The notes: a model not told the origin generated them from the letters alone. A DNA stretch of 43,160 nucleotides from an uncultured Bacteroidales bacterium (GCA_902784675.1 CACZVR010000006.1:1-43160); one strand, 5' to 3'; shown: positions 1-8,856, numbered from the stretch's first letter. Translations and numbers: made by a program.

Positions 1-269
1 AAGGTCTGGTCCTCCTGGCGCTTCCAGTGAAAGCTCACACCGATGGTCACACCCTTGAGTGTGAACGAAGCATTCTCGGCATCGACAGGTTCAAACAGCA
101 GTTCGTCATATCGGTTGCCGCACCACTCCACCATGCCATCGACACAGCGGGCTTGATGCTCGCCGTTGCACACGGTGCCATTCACACGGTAGTCTCCATT
201 GAGCGCGAAAGTGATCGTCGGCTCATTCATGATGCCCACACGCACTTGCGGTATCTGTTTCTCGTCCAT
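1..269 (-). CDS. SpoIID/LytB domain protein, N-terminal part (cut by window edge)
   Basis: Reading the minus strand from the ATG at 269 gives an open frame that runs off the window start (89 codons visible). The visible N-terminus (starting MDEKQIPQVRVGIM, then a DGMVEW stretch, a YDELLF stretch and VTIGVSFHW) resembles Bacteroidota SpoIID/LytB domain proteins, which I recall as neighbours of DUF4922 genes. SpoIID proteins in Firmicutes are lytic transglycosylases that cut peptidoglycan glycan strands lacking stem peptides; LytB-type members enhance amidases. No signal peptide or membrane segment is visible at the N-terminus, so this one may act in the cytoplasm, which would suit a role on imported muropeptide fragments. 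The catalytic region lies outside the window. It starts 45 nt after the DUF4922 stop and is probably co-transcribed with it. Family assignment is from recognition of the N-terminus only. Confidence 0.7.
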   Translation of the reverse strand, partial: MDEKQIPQVRVGIMNEPTITFALNGDYRVNGTVCNGEHQARCVDGMVEWCGNRYDELLFEPVDAENASFTLKGVTIGVSFHWKRQEDQT

Positions 270-314
270 ATTATTCTGTTACAAATTGTTTAATCCATCA
301 TAGAAAAATAGTCG

Positions 315-1262
315 CTAATTTCCCCATGGGTTGGTGAAATTGTTGATGACCAGAGTGAGGTCATTGCGGCTCAAGCATAGTTCATTGTAGAGTGCCTGTA
401 CCATTTCGGGGGTGAGGCTGTCAAAATCCTTGCGCTCGGGGACGGCCCAGAGGCCACCCAAGTCAACCGAAGCCGGGCTGAGCAGCAATTTGCCTTCGCC
501 CTCGCCATAACATGCCGGGCGGTGCTTGCGACGGGGGAAAATGACCAGATGCCACAGACGGTCGGTCTTATCCCACCAACACAACACGTTGACCATGGGT
601 TCGTCGGCACCCTCGGGGACCGGCAGCAAATCCAACAGCCGCAGTGCATATCGCTCGGCAGCCCGCTGGGTAGAAGTCTCTATCGTGAAGAGGCTGCGCC
701 CCAACATGTCCACATAGCCGATGAACCCTTCGTCGCCATCGGCCAGCAGATGGGTCGTGGCATGTGCCATCTCGTCACACAACGGCATCTCACCCTTGGC
801 TCCCGCCTGGAAATGCATGTGATCGGGGGCCGAGGCACCGCATTGCGGTCCGTTGTAGAAGATGACAAAATCGGGCAGTCCTTTGGCTAAGAGCAACATA
901 TCTCCCACCCTGCCGGCAAGGCGCTGCGGCAGGTGACGCAGGTCGGCTATTGTGAGGTGACGCTTGAAGATTGGATAGGGATTCACTTGAATTTTGTAGT
1001 GGTCACCCCACAGCACGGCCTTTTGCTTAGCGGGTTGGTTCTCGGTACACAGGAAACACTTGCGTCGCGCCAGCGAGCGAGTGTCAATCTTGGCAGCCGA
1101 CGAACGGCGCCGCTCGGGATTGAACTGCAACGTGATGGTTGACTCACCCAGTTGCAACGAGCGCGTGAGGGCACTGGCGAGCGCCGCATAGTTACGTCTC
1201 GTCTCATCCCAGTCGCGCAGTTGCCTGGCGAAAAGTCTATCTATCACCTTGCTGTAGTCCAT
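315..1262 (-). CDS. DUF4922 family protein, HIT/GalT-like
   Basis: A 315-residue protein without signal peptide or membrane segment. Residues 148-152 read HMHFQ inside GASAPDHMHFQAG, which fits the HxHxQ active-site motif of the branch of the HIT superfamily containing Ap4A phosphorylases and related nucleotidyltransferases. Residues 69-72 form a CFLC pair like the Cys pair near the N-terminus of GalT-like enzymes, followed by an NPYPIFKRH stretch (94-102) typical of that fold. The family is annotated DUF4922 with no proven reaction that I know of; a phosphorolytic or uridylyl-type transfer on a sugar phosphate is plausible. It sits between a glycosyltransferase gene upstream and SpoIID/LytB downstream on the same strand. 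Its start lies two bases from a run of heptamer repeats that would form its 5' leader. Family call is firm, function is inference. Confidence 0.8.
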   Translation of the reverse strand: MDYSKVIDRLFARQLRDWDETRRNYAALASALTRSLQLGESTITLQFNPERRRSSAAKIDTRSLARRKCFLCTENQPAKQKAVLWGDHYKIQVNPYPIFKRHLTIADLRHLPQRLAGRVGDMLLLAKGLPDFVIFYNGPQCGASAPDHMHFQAGAKGEMPLCDEMAHATTHLLADGDEGFIGYVDMLGRSLFTIETSTQRAAERYALRLLDLLPVPEGADEPMVNVLCWWDKTDRLWHLVIFPRRKHRPACYGEGEGKLLLSPASVDLGGLWAVPERKDFDSLTPEMVQALYNELCLSRNDLTLVINNFTNPWGN

Positions 1263-1263
1263 T

Positions 1264-1333
1264 TTAGGTGTTAGGTGTTAGGCGTTAGGTTTTAGGCGTT
1301 ACATCTAATGCCTAATGACTAAAGCCTAATGCC
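1264..1333. repeat. Heptamer tandem repeats arranged as two inverted arms
   Basis: Five consecutive 7-bp units of the form TTAGGYG run from 1264 to 1298 (TTAGGTG, TTAGGTG, TTAGGCG, TTAGGTT, TTAGGCG) and end in TTA. After a 4-base spacer CATC (1302-1305), four 7-bp units of the form TAATGCC run from 1306 to 1333. The second set is the reverse complement of the first with transitions. Pairing 1274-1301 with 1306-1333 gives 28 positions: 21 Watson-Crick, 4 G-U on plus-strand RNA, 3 mismatches. The element fills the gap between the DUF4922 start and the stop codon of the glycosyltransferase. There is no T-run after the hairpin on the minus strand, so it is not a standard terminator. Confidence 0.85.
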
Positions 1334-2818
1334 TTATTTTTTATTCAGGGCAATGCGTGCCTGGAGTTCCCAGGTGCGAATGCGGTCCTTGTAGAGGTTG
1401 TTGCGATTCATCTTCTCGACGTCGAGCGCGGCATCACTGTTGTCGTCCCAACGACGGCACAAATAGACGGGCGTAAAGACGCGACCAATCTGATAGGTGC
1501 GTGAGATGTTCAGGCCCAGAGCATAGTCCTCACCGAACGAAGTGTTGGGAATCTTCACATCACGCAGCACAGGCGTGTAGAAGGCACGCGGAGCGCCCAA
1601 GCCGTTGATGCGCAGGGCGTTGTTGCGACCGTTCTCGGGGGTCCACTCCTTGTGGTCGATGATGCCGGGAGGAATGGGATTGAGATGGATGTCGGTAATC
1701 TCATAGGTACCCACCACCATGGCTACGTTCTGCTCATAGAAGGCGTTGACCATCGTCTGCAATGTGTGTTCGTCCTTGTACATGTCATCGCTATCGAGCT
1801 GCACAATGAACTTGCCGACGTTTTGACGATGAGCGGCAAGGTTCCAATAACCACCGATGCCCATGTCATAGTAGTCGGCGATGATGTGGATGAGTCGCGG
1901 ATCGTTGTACTCGGCGATGGCCTCACGGGTGCCGTCGGTGGAGAAGTTGTCCACCACCATCAGGTTGAACTTGAAGTCGCACTGTTGCTTGAGCACCGAG
2001 TCGATGGCGTCGCGGATGGTGCGAATGCGGTTGCGCACGGGAATCATCACCGTTGCCTCGACCTCGAAGTCGCCCTGGTCAAACTCGATGTGACGGAAGT
2101 TGGGCACCTCCTTGCCATCGACGATGCGCGTGGGGGCCAAGTAACCGCCCACCTCCTTGAGGTGCTCGGTGCAAGCCTGCTCCATCTCGATCTGGCGTCC
2201 ACGGTTGCGCGGATCCACATAGTCGAAGACTTTCTCACCGCTCTTGCGGGTGTCCAGTTCAACGTCACTGTAGAGGAACTCGTTGATGTGGGTGATGGCA
2301 GCGAACTGTGAAAGTTTGAGGCGCAAGTCATAAAGGCCAGCAAACTCATAGTCGGCTTTCATCGCCGCTGCAGCCTTCTTGTAGCACTGGGCGCAGAAGA
2401 ACAGCACCGAGCCGAAATCAAAGTCGTCACGCAAACTGCCCATCTGATAGTCGATGACGGGGGCCTTGTCGGCACCTTTCTCGGTCACATTGTAGTGGTC
2501 GGCATAGAGCATGCCCGACTGGGTGTCGTCACCCAATTTGGCAAAACGCTCGATGGCAAAGGGAGCCATCTTGAGGGTGTCGAACTTGGTGTAGAGCAAC
2601 ACATAGTCGGCATCGGCACGCTCGGCGATGGCGCGCATGGTTGCGCTGGATGTGAGGCCCTTGACGGGCAACAGTTCGCAGCCCTCGACAGCGATGGCGC
2701 CTTCCTCGGTGGCAAGGAGGTAGATTTTGTTCACCAGTTCCTGTTCACGCAGATTCTGGATGGTTTGCGCGGCCTGCTCGGCATTGGCAAACGGGATAAA
2801 GCAATTGATTCTTCCCAT
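1334..2818 (-). CDS. Family 2 glycosyltransferase with an extra N-terminal domain
   Basis: A 494-residue cytoplasmic protein. The C-terminal half is a clear GT2/GT-A domain: it starts near residue 253 (VEATVMIPVRNR), has a VVDNFSTDGT stretch at 288-297 for nucleotide-sugar binding, and a QLDSDDMY segment at 340-347 carrying the metal-binding DxD (D342, D344). Residues 1-250 form a second domain whose opening (INCFIPFANAEQAAQTI) and DADYVLLYTKFD segment (69-80) look like a degenerate second GT-A fold; that is my reading of the pattern. Sugar donor and acceptor cannot be told. No transmembrane segments are seen. It lies upstream of the DUF4922 gene on the same strand, separated from it by the heptamer repeat, and downstream of a secreted amidase gene. 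Confidence 0.85.
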   Translation of the reverse strand: MGRINCFIPFANAEQAAQTIQNLREQELVNKIYLLATEEGAIAVEGCELLPVKGLTSSATMRAIAERADADYVLLYTKFDTLKMAPFAIERFAKLGDDTQSGMLYADHYNVTEKGADKAPVIDYQMGSLRDDFDFGSVLFFCAQCYKKAAAAMKADYEFAGLYDLRLKLSQFAAITHINEFLYSDVELDTRKSGEKVFDYVDPRNRGRQIEMEQACTEHLKEVGGYLAPTRIVDGKEVPNFRHIEFDQGDFEVEATVMIPVRNRIRTIRDAIDSVLKQQCDFKFNLMVVDNFSTDGTREAIAEYNDPRLIHIIADYYDMGIGGYWNLAAHRQNVGKFIVQLDSDDMYKDEHTLQTMVNAFYEQNVAMVVGTYEITDIHLNPIPPGIIDHKEWTPENGRNNALRINGLGAPRAFYTPVLRDVKIPNTSFGEDYALGLNISRTYQIGRVFTPVYLCRRWDDNSDAALDVEKMNRNNLYKDRIRTWELQARIALNKK

Positions 2819-2866
2819 GATTTCTTATTTATATTAATGTTAATTATTTTTCTTTATGACAGGGCC

Positions 2867-2908
2867 TTAAGGGCTTTAAGGACTTTAAGGTCATTAAGGT
2901 CGTTAAGG
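2867..2908. repeat. Five 9-bp tandem repeats TTAAGGnnn
   Basis: TTAAGG occurs at 2867, 2876, 2885, 2894 and 2903, an exact 9-bp period with variable 3-base spacers. The array lies in the 102-bp gap between the stop codon of the amidase gene (2921) and the start of the glycosyltransferase (2818), in the leader of the latter. No inverted second arm is visible, though the first unit (CCTTAAGG) is itself palindromic. Confidence 0.85.
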
Positions 2909-2920
2909 AGTGTTGGTTTT

Positions 2921-5900
2921 TTAGCGATTGAGATATTCCATGATGCGGGTCATGAGGCTGGTGCGCTCCTGAACGGTGGTCACCGTCTCGAGCGGGAAGC
3001 CCATCACAACCGTGCGGTAAGTGTCGCGGTCACTTGCGATGGCTGCTGGCAGACCGTTCTCGCCGTAACGCAACCAGGTGAAGCCACGGTCGTCGCTGGC
3101 ACGGATGGCGTCGGGCGACTCGACAGCATATTGCTTGTCATTCAACGTGTTCACGAATGTCCATTCGCCAGGAGATGACAGGTTATTGGACTGACTGTCA
3201 ACAGCTGTGACTGTGCCATCGAGCGAAGCACGGCCTTGCAAACCCTCAAAGCCGAGTACATCCTTGACAAAGGACTTACCCGCCTCGTCGGTGTTGCCAG
3301 CGGCATTGTCCCACAGGTCGCTGCCCACATAGGCACCCGAGAGCATGACACTGCCGCCACGGCCTGTGAAACGACGCAGGGCATCCTTCAGTCCTGCGGT
3401 ATAAATCTTAAAGCGCGAAGGCTTGAGGCCGCTGCCGGTGGGAATCTCCTTCTGCTTACCCAAGATGAGGTCCAACAGGCTGAAACCGTCGGTATCATAA
3501 TTATCTTCCAAGGCCTGCTGGCTGCACGACACAAAGGAGTAGCCCGCATTCATCAACGCCTCGCCATGCACCGCCGGGTAGTCGAAGGTGTTACCCGCCA
3601 CATTCATGGTCTCGTGGTCGCTGCGACTGCTGCCGAAGCCAGGCGCATCATCGTCTTTCCACTCTAGGGAACGACGGAACTCATACTGCGAGCCCAGGTA
3701 ATTGATCTGTTGGATGTAAGGCACGCCGTGGTCCTTGTTGTCGTCAAAGCCAGCACGGTCGGGGCCATCAAACCAGTCGGGGGCACTCACACGGGTGAAG
3801 CCGTTCACCACCAGCACATCACCCTGGCTGCCCGCCGCCTCGCCCAGACTCAGCGTCTCGCTGGGGAAACTGCGTCCGCCATCGTTCATGGCGATGAGGC
3901 GGTAGGAGTGGATCTCGTGGTCATTGATGCGCACGCTGTACTGCGGTCCACGCGTGGTGGCGATTTCCTTGAAGGCACCGTCCAAACCCACACGCTCACA
4001 CACGATGTAGCTTGTGGGATCGGCATTGTCACTCAACTCGTCATGGGTGGGATCCCACGTGAGCAAGTAATGATGCTTGTCGGTCTTGTTGATGGCAAAA
4101 TTGTTGACCGGCAACGGCTGCACCACATAGGAGCGGTGGTCGCGCTGGGCGATGAACTTGAGCATACCTTTATAGATAGCACGGCTCACATCGAAGCGGA
4201 ACATCGGGTCAAGGCCGTATTTCATATCGGCGAAATTCTGGTGCGAGAGCAACTCCATGAGCACCGCGGGCACCTCGGGCACACGAGCCTCGTAGTAGCT
4301 CTTGTCCCACATGCCACGGCGCGTCCAGTTGGGTTCCCACTTGGCACGGATGTCCTTGACAATCTCGGTCGAGAGCAGGTTGCAATAGCGACGCGAGAGT
4401 TCGCGCGGTGTGCCGTTGGCATACTTGCCGAATTTCTTGCCACCACTGTTGGTGCAGTAGATCAACAAGGTGCCGACAATCTCGTTGTCGGGCGTGGTGC
4501 CGGCATCGGTGTGCAGGCAGAAGGAAATGTCTACCGGCACATTCAAGCCGCCACGATCGGGCAGCACATCGCTGCCACCGGCCAGGTAGTTCACCCACTC
4601 GCCACGGCTGCGGTAGTCGTCGGTGTAGTCGTTGATGCCATGGGAGGTCGAATAGACGCTGTCGGGGAAACCAGCCCATTGCAGGTAGTAGCGTGAACCA
4701 AGGTGGAACCAAGGATGCTCGCCACTGCCGATGTAGCTGTATTCAATGCCTTCTTTTCCCAAATATTTCTCATTTTCCTGCTCAGCAGCGATGAGGCGAT
4801 TCTCCTCGGTGGGCAGAGCCACACGACGGGCGATGTTGCCCTTGCCGCCACCCACCTTGATGGCATCGGCAGTAATGACAGCGTCCTTGTCGTCGCTGAG
4901 GTTAGACACTTCGACCACAGCCTTGTTCAAGCCCTTGGCCAACGGGAACATGCCCAGAAATACCCACACGCCTCCTGCCATCGTCTGGTCGACGCGGAAC
5001 TGGCGAGTCCCGCTCAAGCTGTTGACCGTGTAGGCCACGTCGCGGGCACTGTTGGGCAATGACTTGTAAGAGATATAAACGGCAAACTCGCCGGCCTCGG
5101 GCATATCCACGTCCCATGAAGCGGTCGAGAGTTTCTTCTTGTCCTTCTCGGCTTTGACCATGCGGTAAGAGCCCTCGGTGAAAGGATTCTCAAAGTCCTT
5201 GTATTGCTGACGCAAGTAGGCGAAACCGTTTTCGGTGCCGTCTTGCCATCGTTGCTTGCCGTTGTGCTCGTTGTAGCCCTGCTGCGCCTCGCCGCCGTCG
5301 TTATCAACCACAGCACCGAAGTTGTGGGTGTCGCGCTCGCGGGCATTCCACACATAGGCGCCCGCGTTCTCCAACATGGGGATGAGGAACGGCAGTACAT
5401 AGCTGTGGGTGTACATGTCCTCGACCGTCTGCATCAGGCGGGCGCGCTGCCACTCCCAGCGGTTGAGCTTGGGCTCGAAATACCAGCCATGGCTGGGCCA
5501 CATCGCCACGATGTTGCCGTCCAGACCGTGCTTGTAATGACGGTTGGCGTCCATCTCGCTGATGAAGGGGTCGTGACTGCGCTTGTAGGCCGGTTCATAG
5601 TCGGCAAAGTACTTGTTGATGTCATTGCCCACGATGGTGATGAACACGGGACAGTCATTGAAATCACGACCCAGCGCTTCGCGGATCTCGTCGCGCATCT
5701 GCTCTACCCCAGCCTGGGTAAACGGCACGTCACCGAAGTTCTCGCTCACGTCCACCTTGAGGGTGTCATTCTCCAGCGTCAAAGAACGCAACTTCAACTG
5801 GCCCACACCCATGTGCTCGGGCAGTTTGCTGGCAATAACCTGTTGCACGGCATCCTGCTGCTCCTGGGTAAAATCCTGGGCCTGCAGATTCAAGACCACT

Positions 5901-5956
5901 GTCATACAGAAGGCCACACTCAGCAATACTCGATACAAATGTTTCATTATCTTCAT
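2921..5956 (-). CDS. Secreted xanthan-lyase/golvesin-type N-acetylmuramoyl-L-alanine amidase
   Basis: A 1011-residue exported protein with a signal peptide (residues 1-27, ending LNLQAQ). The amidase_3-type fold appears split: an N-terminal part around 148-215 with SHGWYFEP (H156), then a golvesin/xanthan-lyase carbohydrate-binding-like domain (about 262-372), then the rest of the catalytic fold at 450-605 with FCLHTDAGTTPD (zinc-ligand candidate H482) and VPAVLMELLSHQ (catalytic Glu candidate E568). A fibronectin-III-like module follows (about 612-705), then a flavodoxin/GATase-like domain (from about residue 715) to the end. It probably cuts the amide bond between MurNAc and the stem peptide in the periplasm or at the surface. 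No type IX sorting tail is evident. An alternative start is M4. It is one of three amidase-type genes on this strand within 14 kb. Confidence 0.8.
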   Translation of the reverse strand: MKIMKHLYRVLLSVAFCMTVVLNLQAQDFTQEQQDAVQQVIASKLPEHMGVGQLKLRSLTLENDTLKVDVSENFGDVPFTQAGVEQMRDEIREALGRDFNDCPVFITIVGNDINKYFADYEPAYKRSHDPFISEMDANRHYKHGLDGNIVAMWPSHGWYFEPKLNRWEWQRARLMQTVEDMYTHSYVLPFLIPMLENAGAYVWNARERDTHNFGAVVDNDGGEAQQGYNEHNGKQRWQDGTENGFAYLRQQYKDFENPFTEGSYRMVKAEKDKKKLSTASWDVDMPEAGEFAVYISYKSLPNSARDVAYTVNSLSGTRQFRVDQTMAGGVWVFLGMFPLAKGLNKAVVEVSNLSDDKDAVITADAIKVGGGKGNIARRVALPTEENRLIAAEQENEKYLGKEGIEYSYIGSGEHPWFHLGSRYYLQWAGFPDSVYSTSHGINDYTDDYRSRGEWVNYLAGGSDVLPDRGGLNVPVDISFCLHTDAGTTPDNEIVGTLLIYCTNSGGKKFGKYANGTPRELSRRYCNLLSTEIVKDIRAKWEPNWTRRGMWDKSYYEARVPEVPAVLMELLSHQNFADMKYGLDPMFRFDVSRAIYKGMLKFIAQRDHRSYVVQPLPVNNFAINKTDKHHYLLTWDPTHDELSDNADPTSYIVCERVGLDGAFKEIATTRGPQYSVRINDHEIHSYRLIAMNDGGRSFPSETLSLGEAAGSQGDVLVVNGFTRVSAPDWFDGPDRAGFDDNKDHGVPYIQQINYLGSQYEFRRSLEWKDDDAPGFGSSRSDHETMNVAGNTFDYPAVHGEALMNAGYSFVSCSQQALEDNYDTDGFSLLDLILGKQKEIPTGSGLKPSRFKIYTAGLKDALRRFTGRGGSVMLSGAYVGSDLWDNAAGNTDEAGKSFVKDVLGFEGLQGRASLDGTVTAVDSQSNNLSSPGEWTFVNTLNDKQYAVESPDAIRASDDRGFTWLRYGENGLPAAIASDRDTYRTVVMGFPLETVTTVQERTSLMTRIMEYLNR

Positions 5957-6154
5957 TCGATTTTAGTCAAAATGTTATGCAACAAAATTACTCAAACCAA
6001 ACGAAAAACCAAAACCAACCACCCTAAACGGCCCGTTTTACAACATTATTTATATATTAACTACATTTTTTAAGGATTATTTTGCGTGATAACGCAGCCA
6101 GCCACTCAGAATGGCCTTTTTATTCAACAGACAGCAATGATAATAGAAAAAGCG

Positions 6155-8791
6155 TCAGCGCTTGGTGACTTGTTGGGTGCCACGGATGAGGTCACCACCG
6201 GGTGTAACGCCTTCGATGAGGATGGTATAGGTCGTGTGAGGGGCATCGTTGCAATAGAAGTCGAAGTGCGCCTTGCCGTCTTGACCCACCTCCACATTGG
6301 GGTTCCAGTAAAGCACACGACGGAGGTCATTACCAGGCTCGATGCCACAATCCCCTTGATCATAGCGCGGCATGTAGAATTCGACCGGTTGCTGCGCACC
6401 CATCGGGTGTGCAATCTTGATGTATGGACTTGGTTCTTTCCACACCCTGCCACCAGGTTTGCGGCTAAAGTTTACCGTTATTATTCCTCGACGGCCACGT
6501 GAAAAATCGATATAATCGACATTCTGCATGCTAATGAAGCCATCGGCAATCGAGACATCAGCCAAGTCATAGCTCGTTCCCGTATTGAACGGCGCGTAGC
6601 TGATGCGCTTGAGCTTATCGTTTTTCCAATCGTTGGTGACAAGTGTCAAAGCATCCTGAAAAGTCTCGGTATCAGTGAAATAGTAGTTCTTAATCGGTTC
6701 ACCATCAATCAAAATATTGACTTTTTCAAAATCAGACACTCCTATCGCACGCAAGGCTCCATCGACCGAAGTAATCCCCAATCTGGAAATGTCATCGGCA
6801 GTAAAGTACCTGTTAGCCTCAATCGTGGGTTTGCGCAGACGTCTAGACGCCGACACCACCAGCTCATCAAGCATGACATGCCGCCAGTCGCCTTGGGTAA
6901 CCAATCGCCAGGACTGCTCATCCTGCACATCGGCAGTCAATCCGTTTGAGGTTGCTGCATCGATCAGGTAATAGGTCTCGGGGGATTGTTCTTGGGCCAA
7001 TTCCAGATTAGACTGTTTCTTCCCTTTTTCGTTCTCGGCCAGGACGATGCACTCCACATCTTCGGGCACAAGCGGCACGGGGATTGAGAAGCAGCCCAAT
7101 GAGTCGGTTTCGGCCAAGGTAGCAAATTCCACTTTCGGGATAATCAGGCTAACCACCGCACCAGGCACGGGTTTCTTGCGCCACTCGCTCAGGACGCGCC
7201 CAGCCACCACCTGCGACGCCTCGATGGGATATTGCGGTTCGGCGATGAGCCCTTTGAGCACACGGGGGATGTCATAGCGGCGCCACCCCTGGGTGAGCAT
7301 GAGCATGTCCAGATGCCGGGCACGCTCCCGGACATCGACGCTGTCGCCCTGCTCAAAGTAATATTCCGGAGCGTGAATGTTTCCGCGCAGGTCGCTCTGC
7401 AACAACAAGTTAGACCAGATATCACCCTCGCTGGCAACGGCTGCACGGTTATCGAGTACCGTCACGGCACAGTCGCCACCATCGGTTATAGTCGCCAGAT
7501 TGCCCAGGTCAACACTCACCTTGACTGCCTCACGGTCGCCATAGGCCGGTCGTGCCGTCTTCACTTGCGCAGCCGCCAGACTTTCCTGCCCTGCGAAGAA
7601 CAGTCGTTCGCTCAAGCAATGCCCATTGTCATCCAGCAACAAGGCCTGCACCACACCTGGCGCAAAGTCGTTTTCATTCATGGTGATGGCATCACCTGAT
7701 GCCGTGATCAACTGTCCCCGCTGCTGCAGCACCAACACAGCGTCAGCCGTATGGGCACCGGCAGCCTGCACGATGACCTGTCCGTCTGCACCACGGCGCA
7801 CCTGCACCACGGAGGCTTCGGGCCGCACTTGAGGCAGTTCAAACGTCACATATTCATCGAAGTTGTCACGCCAGCGCGCCGTGTACCGGTCTCCAGCCTG
7901 CGGTGTGAACCGCACCACGCCCATGCCATCGTGCTCGGCAAAAAGCGAGGCAACAACCTGTCCTTGCTCATTCACCAACTCGCCTGACGCTTTGACAGTC
8001 AGGTTATTGGGGTCATGCATCTTGAAAGTGACGACATTTTCCACGGCAGGCACCAGATAACCGCCCTCGGGATAAAAATCAACCAGCACTTTGCTGCTAG
8101 GGGGCAGCGGAACGTACTTGGCATAGCCGTCAATCTCAACGAGCACAAAGGGCTCCTGAGCCTCTTTTCCCTTGAGCGTGAGGCGCGCTTCGCCGTTGCC
8201 GCCTCCCAAGGATTTCATATATCCATACTGGTTCAAGTAACCAAAAAACTCGTATTGGCTGGGCCCACCCGACATGTCGGTGTAATGCAGTGTCACCTCG
8301 ACCTCATCGTCAAAACGCACACAACGGGCGGTCATGTGCTGACGCAACGACATCAAACCGGCAATGTCAACAGGCTGACGATAGAAGTATTCGGCGCCCG
8401 AACTCTGCATGAACAAGGTGTAGGCCGTCAACTGGTAACGACCCTCGGGCAAGTCGTCAGAAATGTGCAGATAGCCCTGGAACACACCATTATCGTCCTG
8501 ATGGATTTTAACGCGTTCGCAAACCGAGTCGGTTGGAGACAGCAGCTCAACATACACGAACTTGCTTGCCGACACAGGCTGATGCGTCGCCGCATCGACC
8601 ACCCAAGCCCTCAACCTGAGGGTATCGCCAGCAAGATAGGCGCCCCGGTCGGTCATCACATGAATCTTCTCTTGCGGGAACACATAACGCTGATGGTCGA
8701 GACGCTCGGCAATGGCTTGAACGTCCTGAGCACGGACGCTCGACACAAAGGCCAAGGCCATGATCATCAATTGTAATAGCCTATTCTTCAT
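6155..8791 (-). CDS. MG2-domain protein with C-terminal TonB-plug-like domain
   Basis: An 878-residue exported protein; signal peptide at 1-21 (ending SSVRAQ). Residues about 35-140 (KIHVMTDRGAYLAGDTLRLRAW region) form an MG2-type macroglobulin domain; further beta-rich domains follow; a carboxypeptidase-regulatory-like segment is likely near 530-600. From about residue 645 (VVSASRRLRKPT) to 775 the sequence resembles a TonB-dependent-receptor plug, with GALRAIGV, VNILIDGEPI and RRGIITVNF segments, but no beta-barrel follows: the protein ends about 100 residues later in another beta domain. Such proteins are common in Bacteroidota and usually annotated as TonB receptor plug domain proteins of unknown role. 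The absence of a barrel argues against transport. A -7 promoter box lies 66 nt upstream of the start. Confidence 0.75.
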   Translation of the reverse strand: MKNRLLQLMIMALAFVSSVRAQDVQAIAERLDHQRYVFPQEKIHVMTDRGAYLAGDTLRLRAWVVDAATHQPVSASKFVYVELLSPTDSVCERVKIHQDDNGVFQGYLHISDDLPEGRYQLTAYTLFMQSSGAEYFYRQPVDIAGLMSLRQHMTARCVRFDDEVEVTLHYTDMSGGPSQYEFFGYLNQYGYMKSLGGGNGEARLTLKGKEAQEPFVLVEIDGYAKYVPLPPSSKVLVDFYPEGGYLVPAVENVVTFKMHDPNNLTVKASGELVNEQGQVVASLFAEHDGMGVVRFTPQAGDRYTARWRDNFDEYVTFELPQVRPEASVVQVRRGADGQVIVQAAGAHTADAVLVLQQRGQLITASGDAITMNENDFAPGVVQALLLDDNGHCLSERLFFAGQESLAAAQVKTARPAYGDREAVKVSVDLGNLATITDGGDCAVTVLDNRAAVASEGDIWSNLLLQSDLRGNIHAPEYYFEQGDSVDVRERARHLDMLMLTQGWRRYDIPRVLKGLIAEPQYPIEASQVVAGRVLSEWRKKPVPGAVVSLIIPKVEFATLAETDSLGCFSIPVPLVPEDVECIVLAENEKGKKQSNLELAQEQSPETYYLIDAATSNGLTADVQDEQSWRLVTQGDWRHVMLDELVVSASRRLRKPTIEANRYFTADDISRLGITSVDGALRAIGVSDFEKVNILIDGEPIKNYYFTDTETFQDALTLVTNDWKNDKLKRISYAPFNTGTSYDLADVSIADGFISMQNVDYIDFSRGRRGIITVNFSRKPGGRVWKEPSPYIKIAHPMGAQQPVEFYMPRYDQGDCGIEPGNDLRRVLYWNPNVEVGQDGKAHFDFYCNDAPHTTYTILIEGVTPGGDLIRGTQQVTKR

Positions 8792-8856
8792 AATTTGATT
8801 ACTATATCATCTTGATATTTGACCAAAATATGTTAAAAAGGTTTAATAGGCTATAA

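Noticed and set aside
1264-1333. CRISPR array
   Set aside because: Units are 7 bp with no unique spacers and there are no cas genes.
3710-4696. Plus-strand open frame (328 codons) inside the first amidase gene
   Set aside because: Shadow of the xanthan-lyase-type gene; composition is that of an antisense frame.
6083-6096. Hairpin TGCGT-GATA-ACGCA as terminator of the MG2/plug gene
   Set aside because: Only 5 bp and no T-run on the minus strand. A second short palindrome at about 6026-6038 is equally weak.
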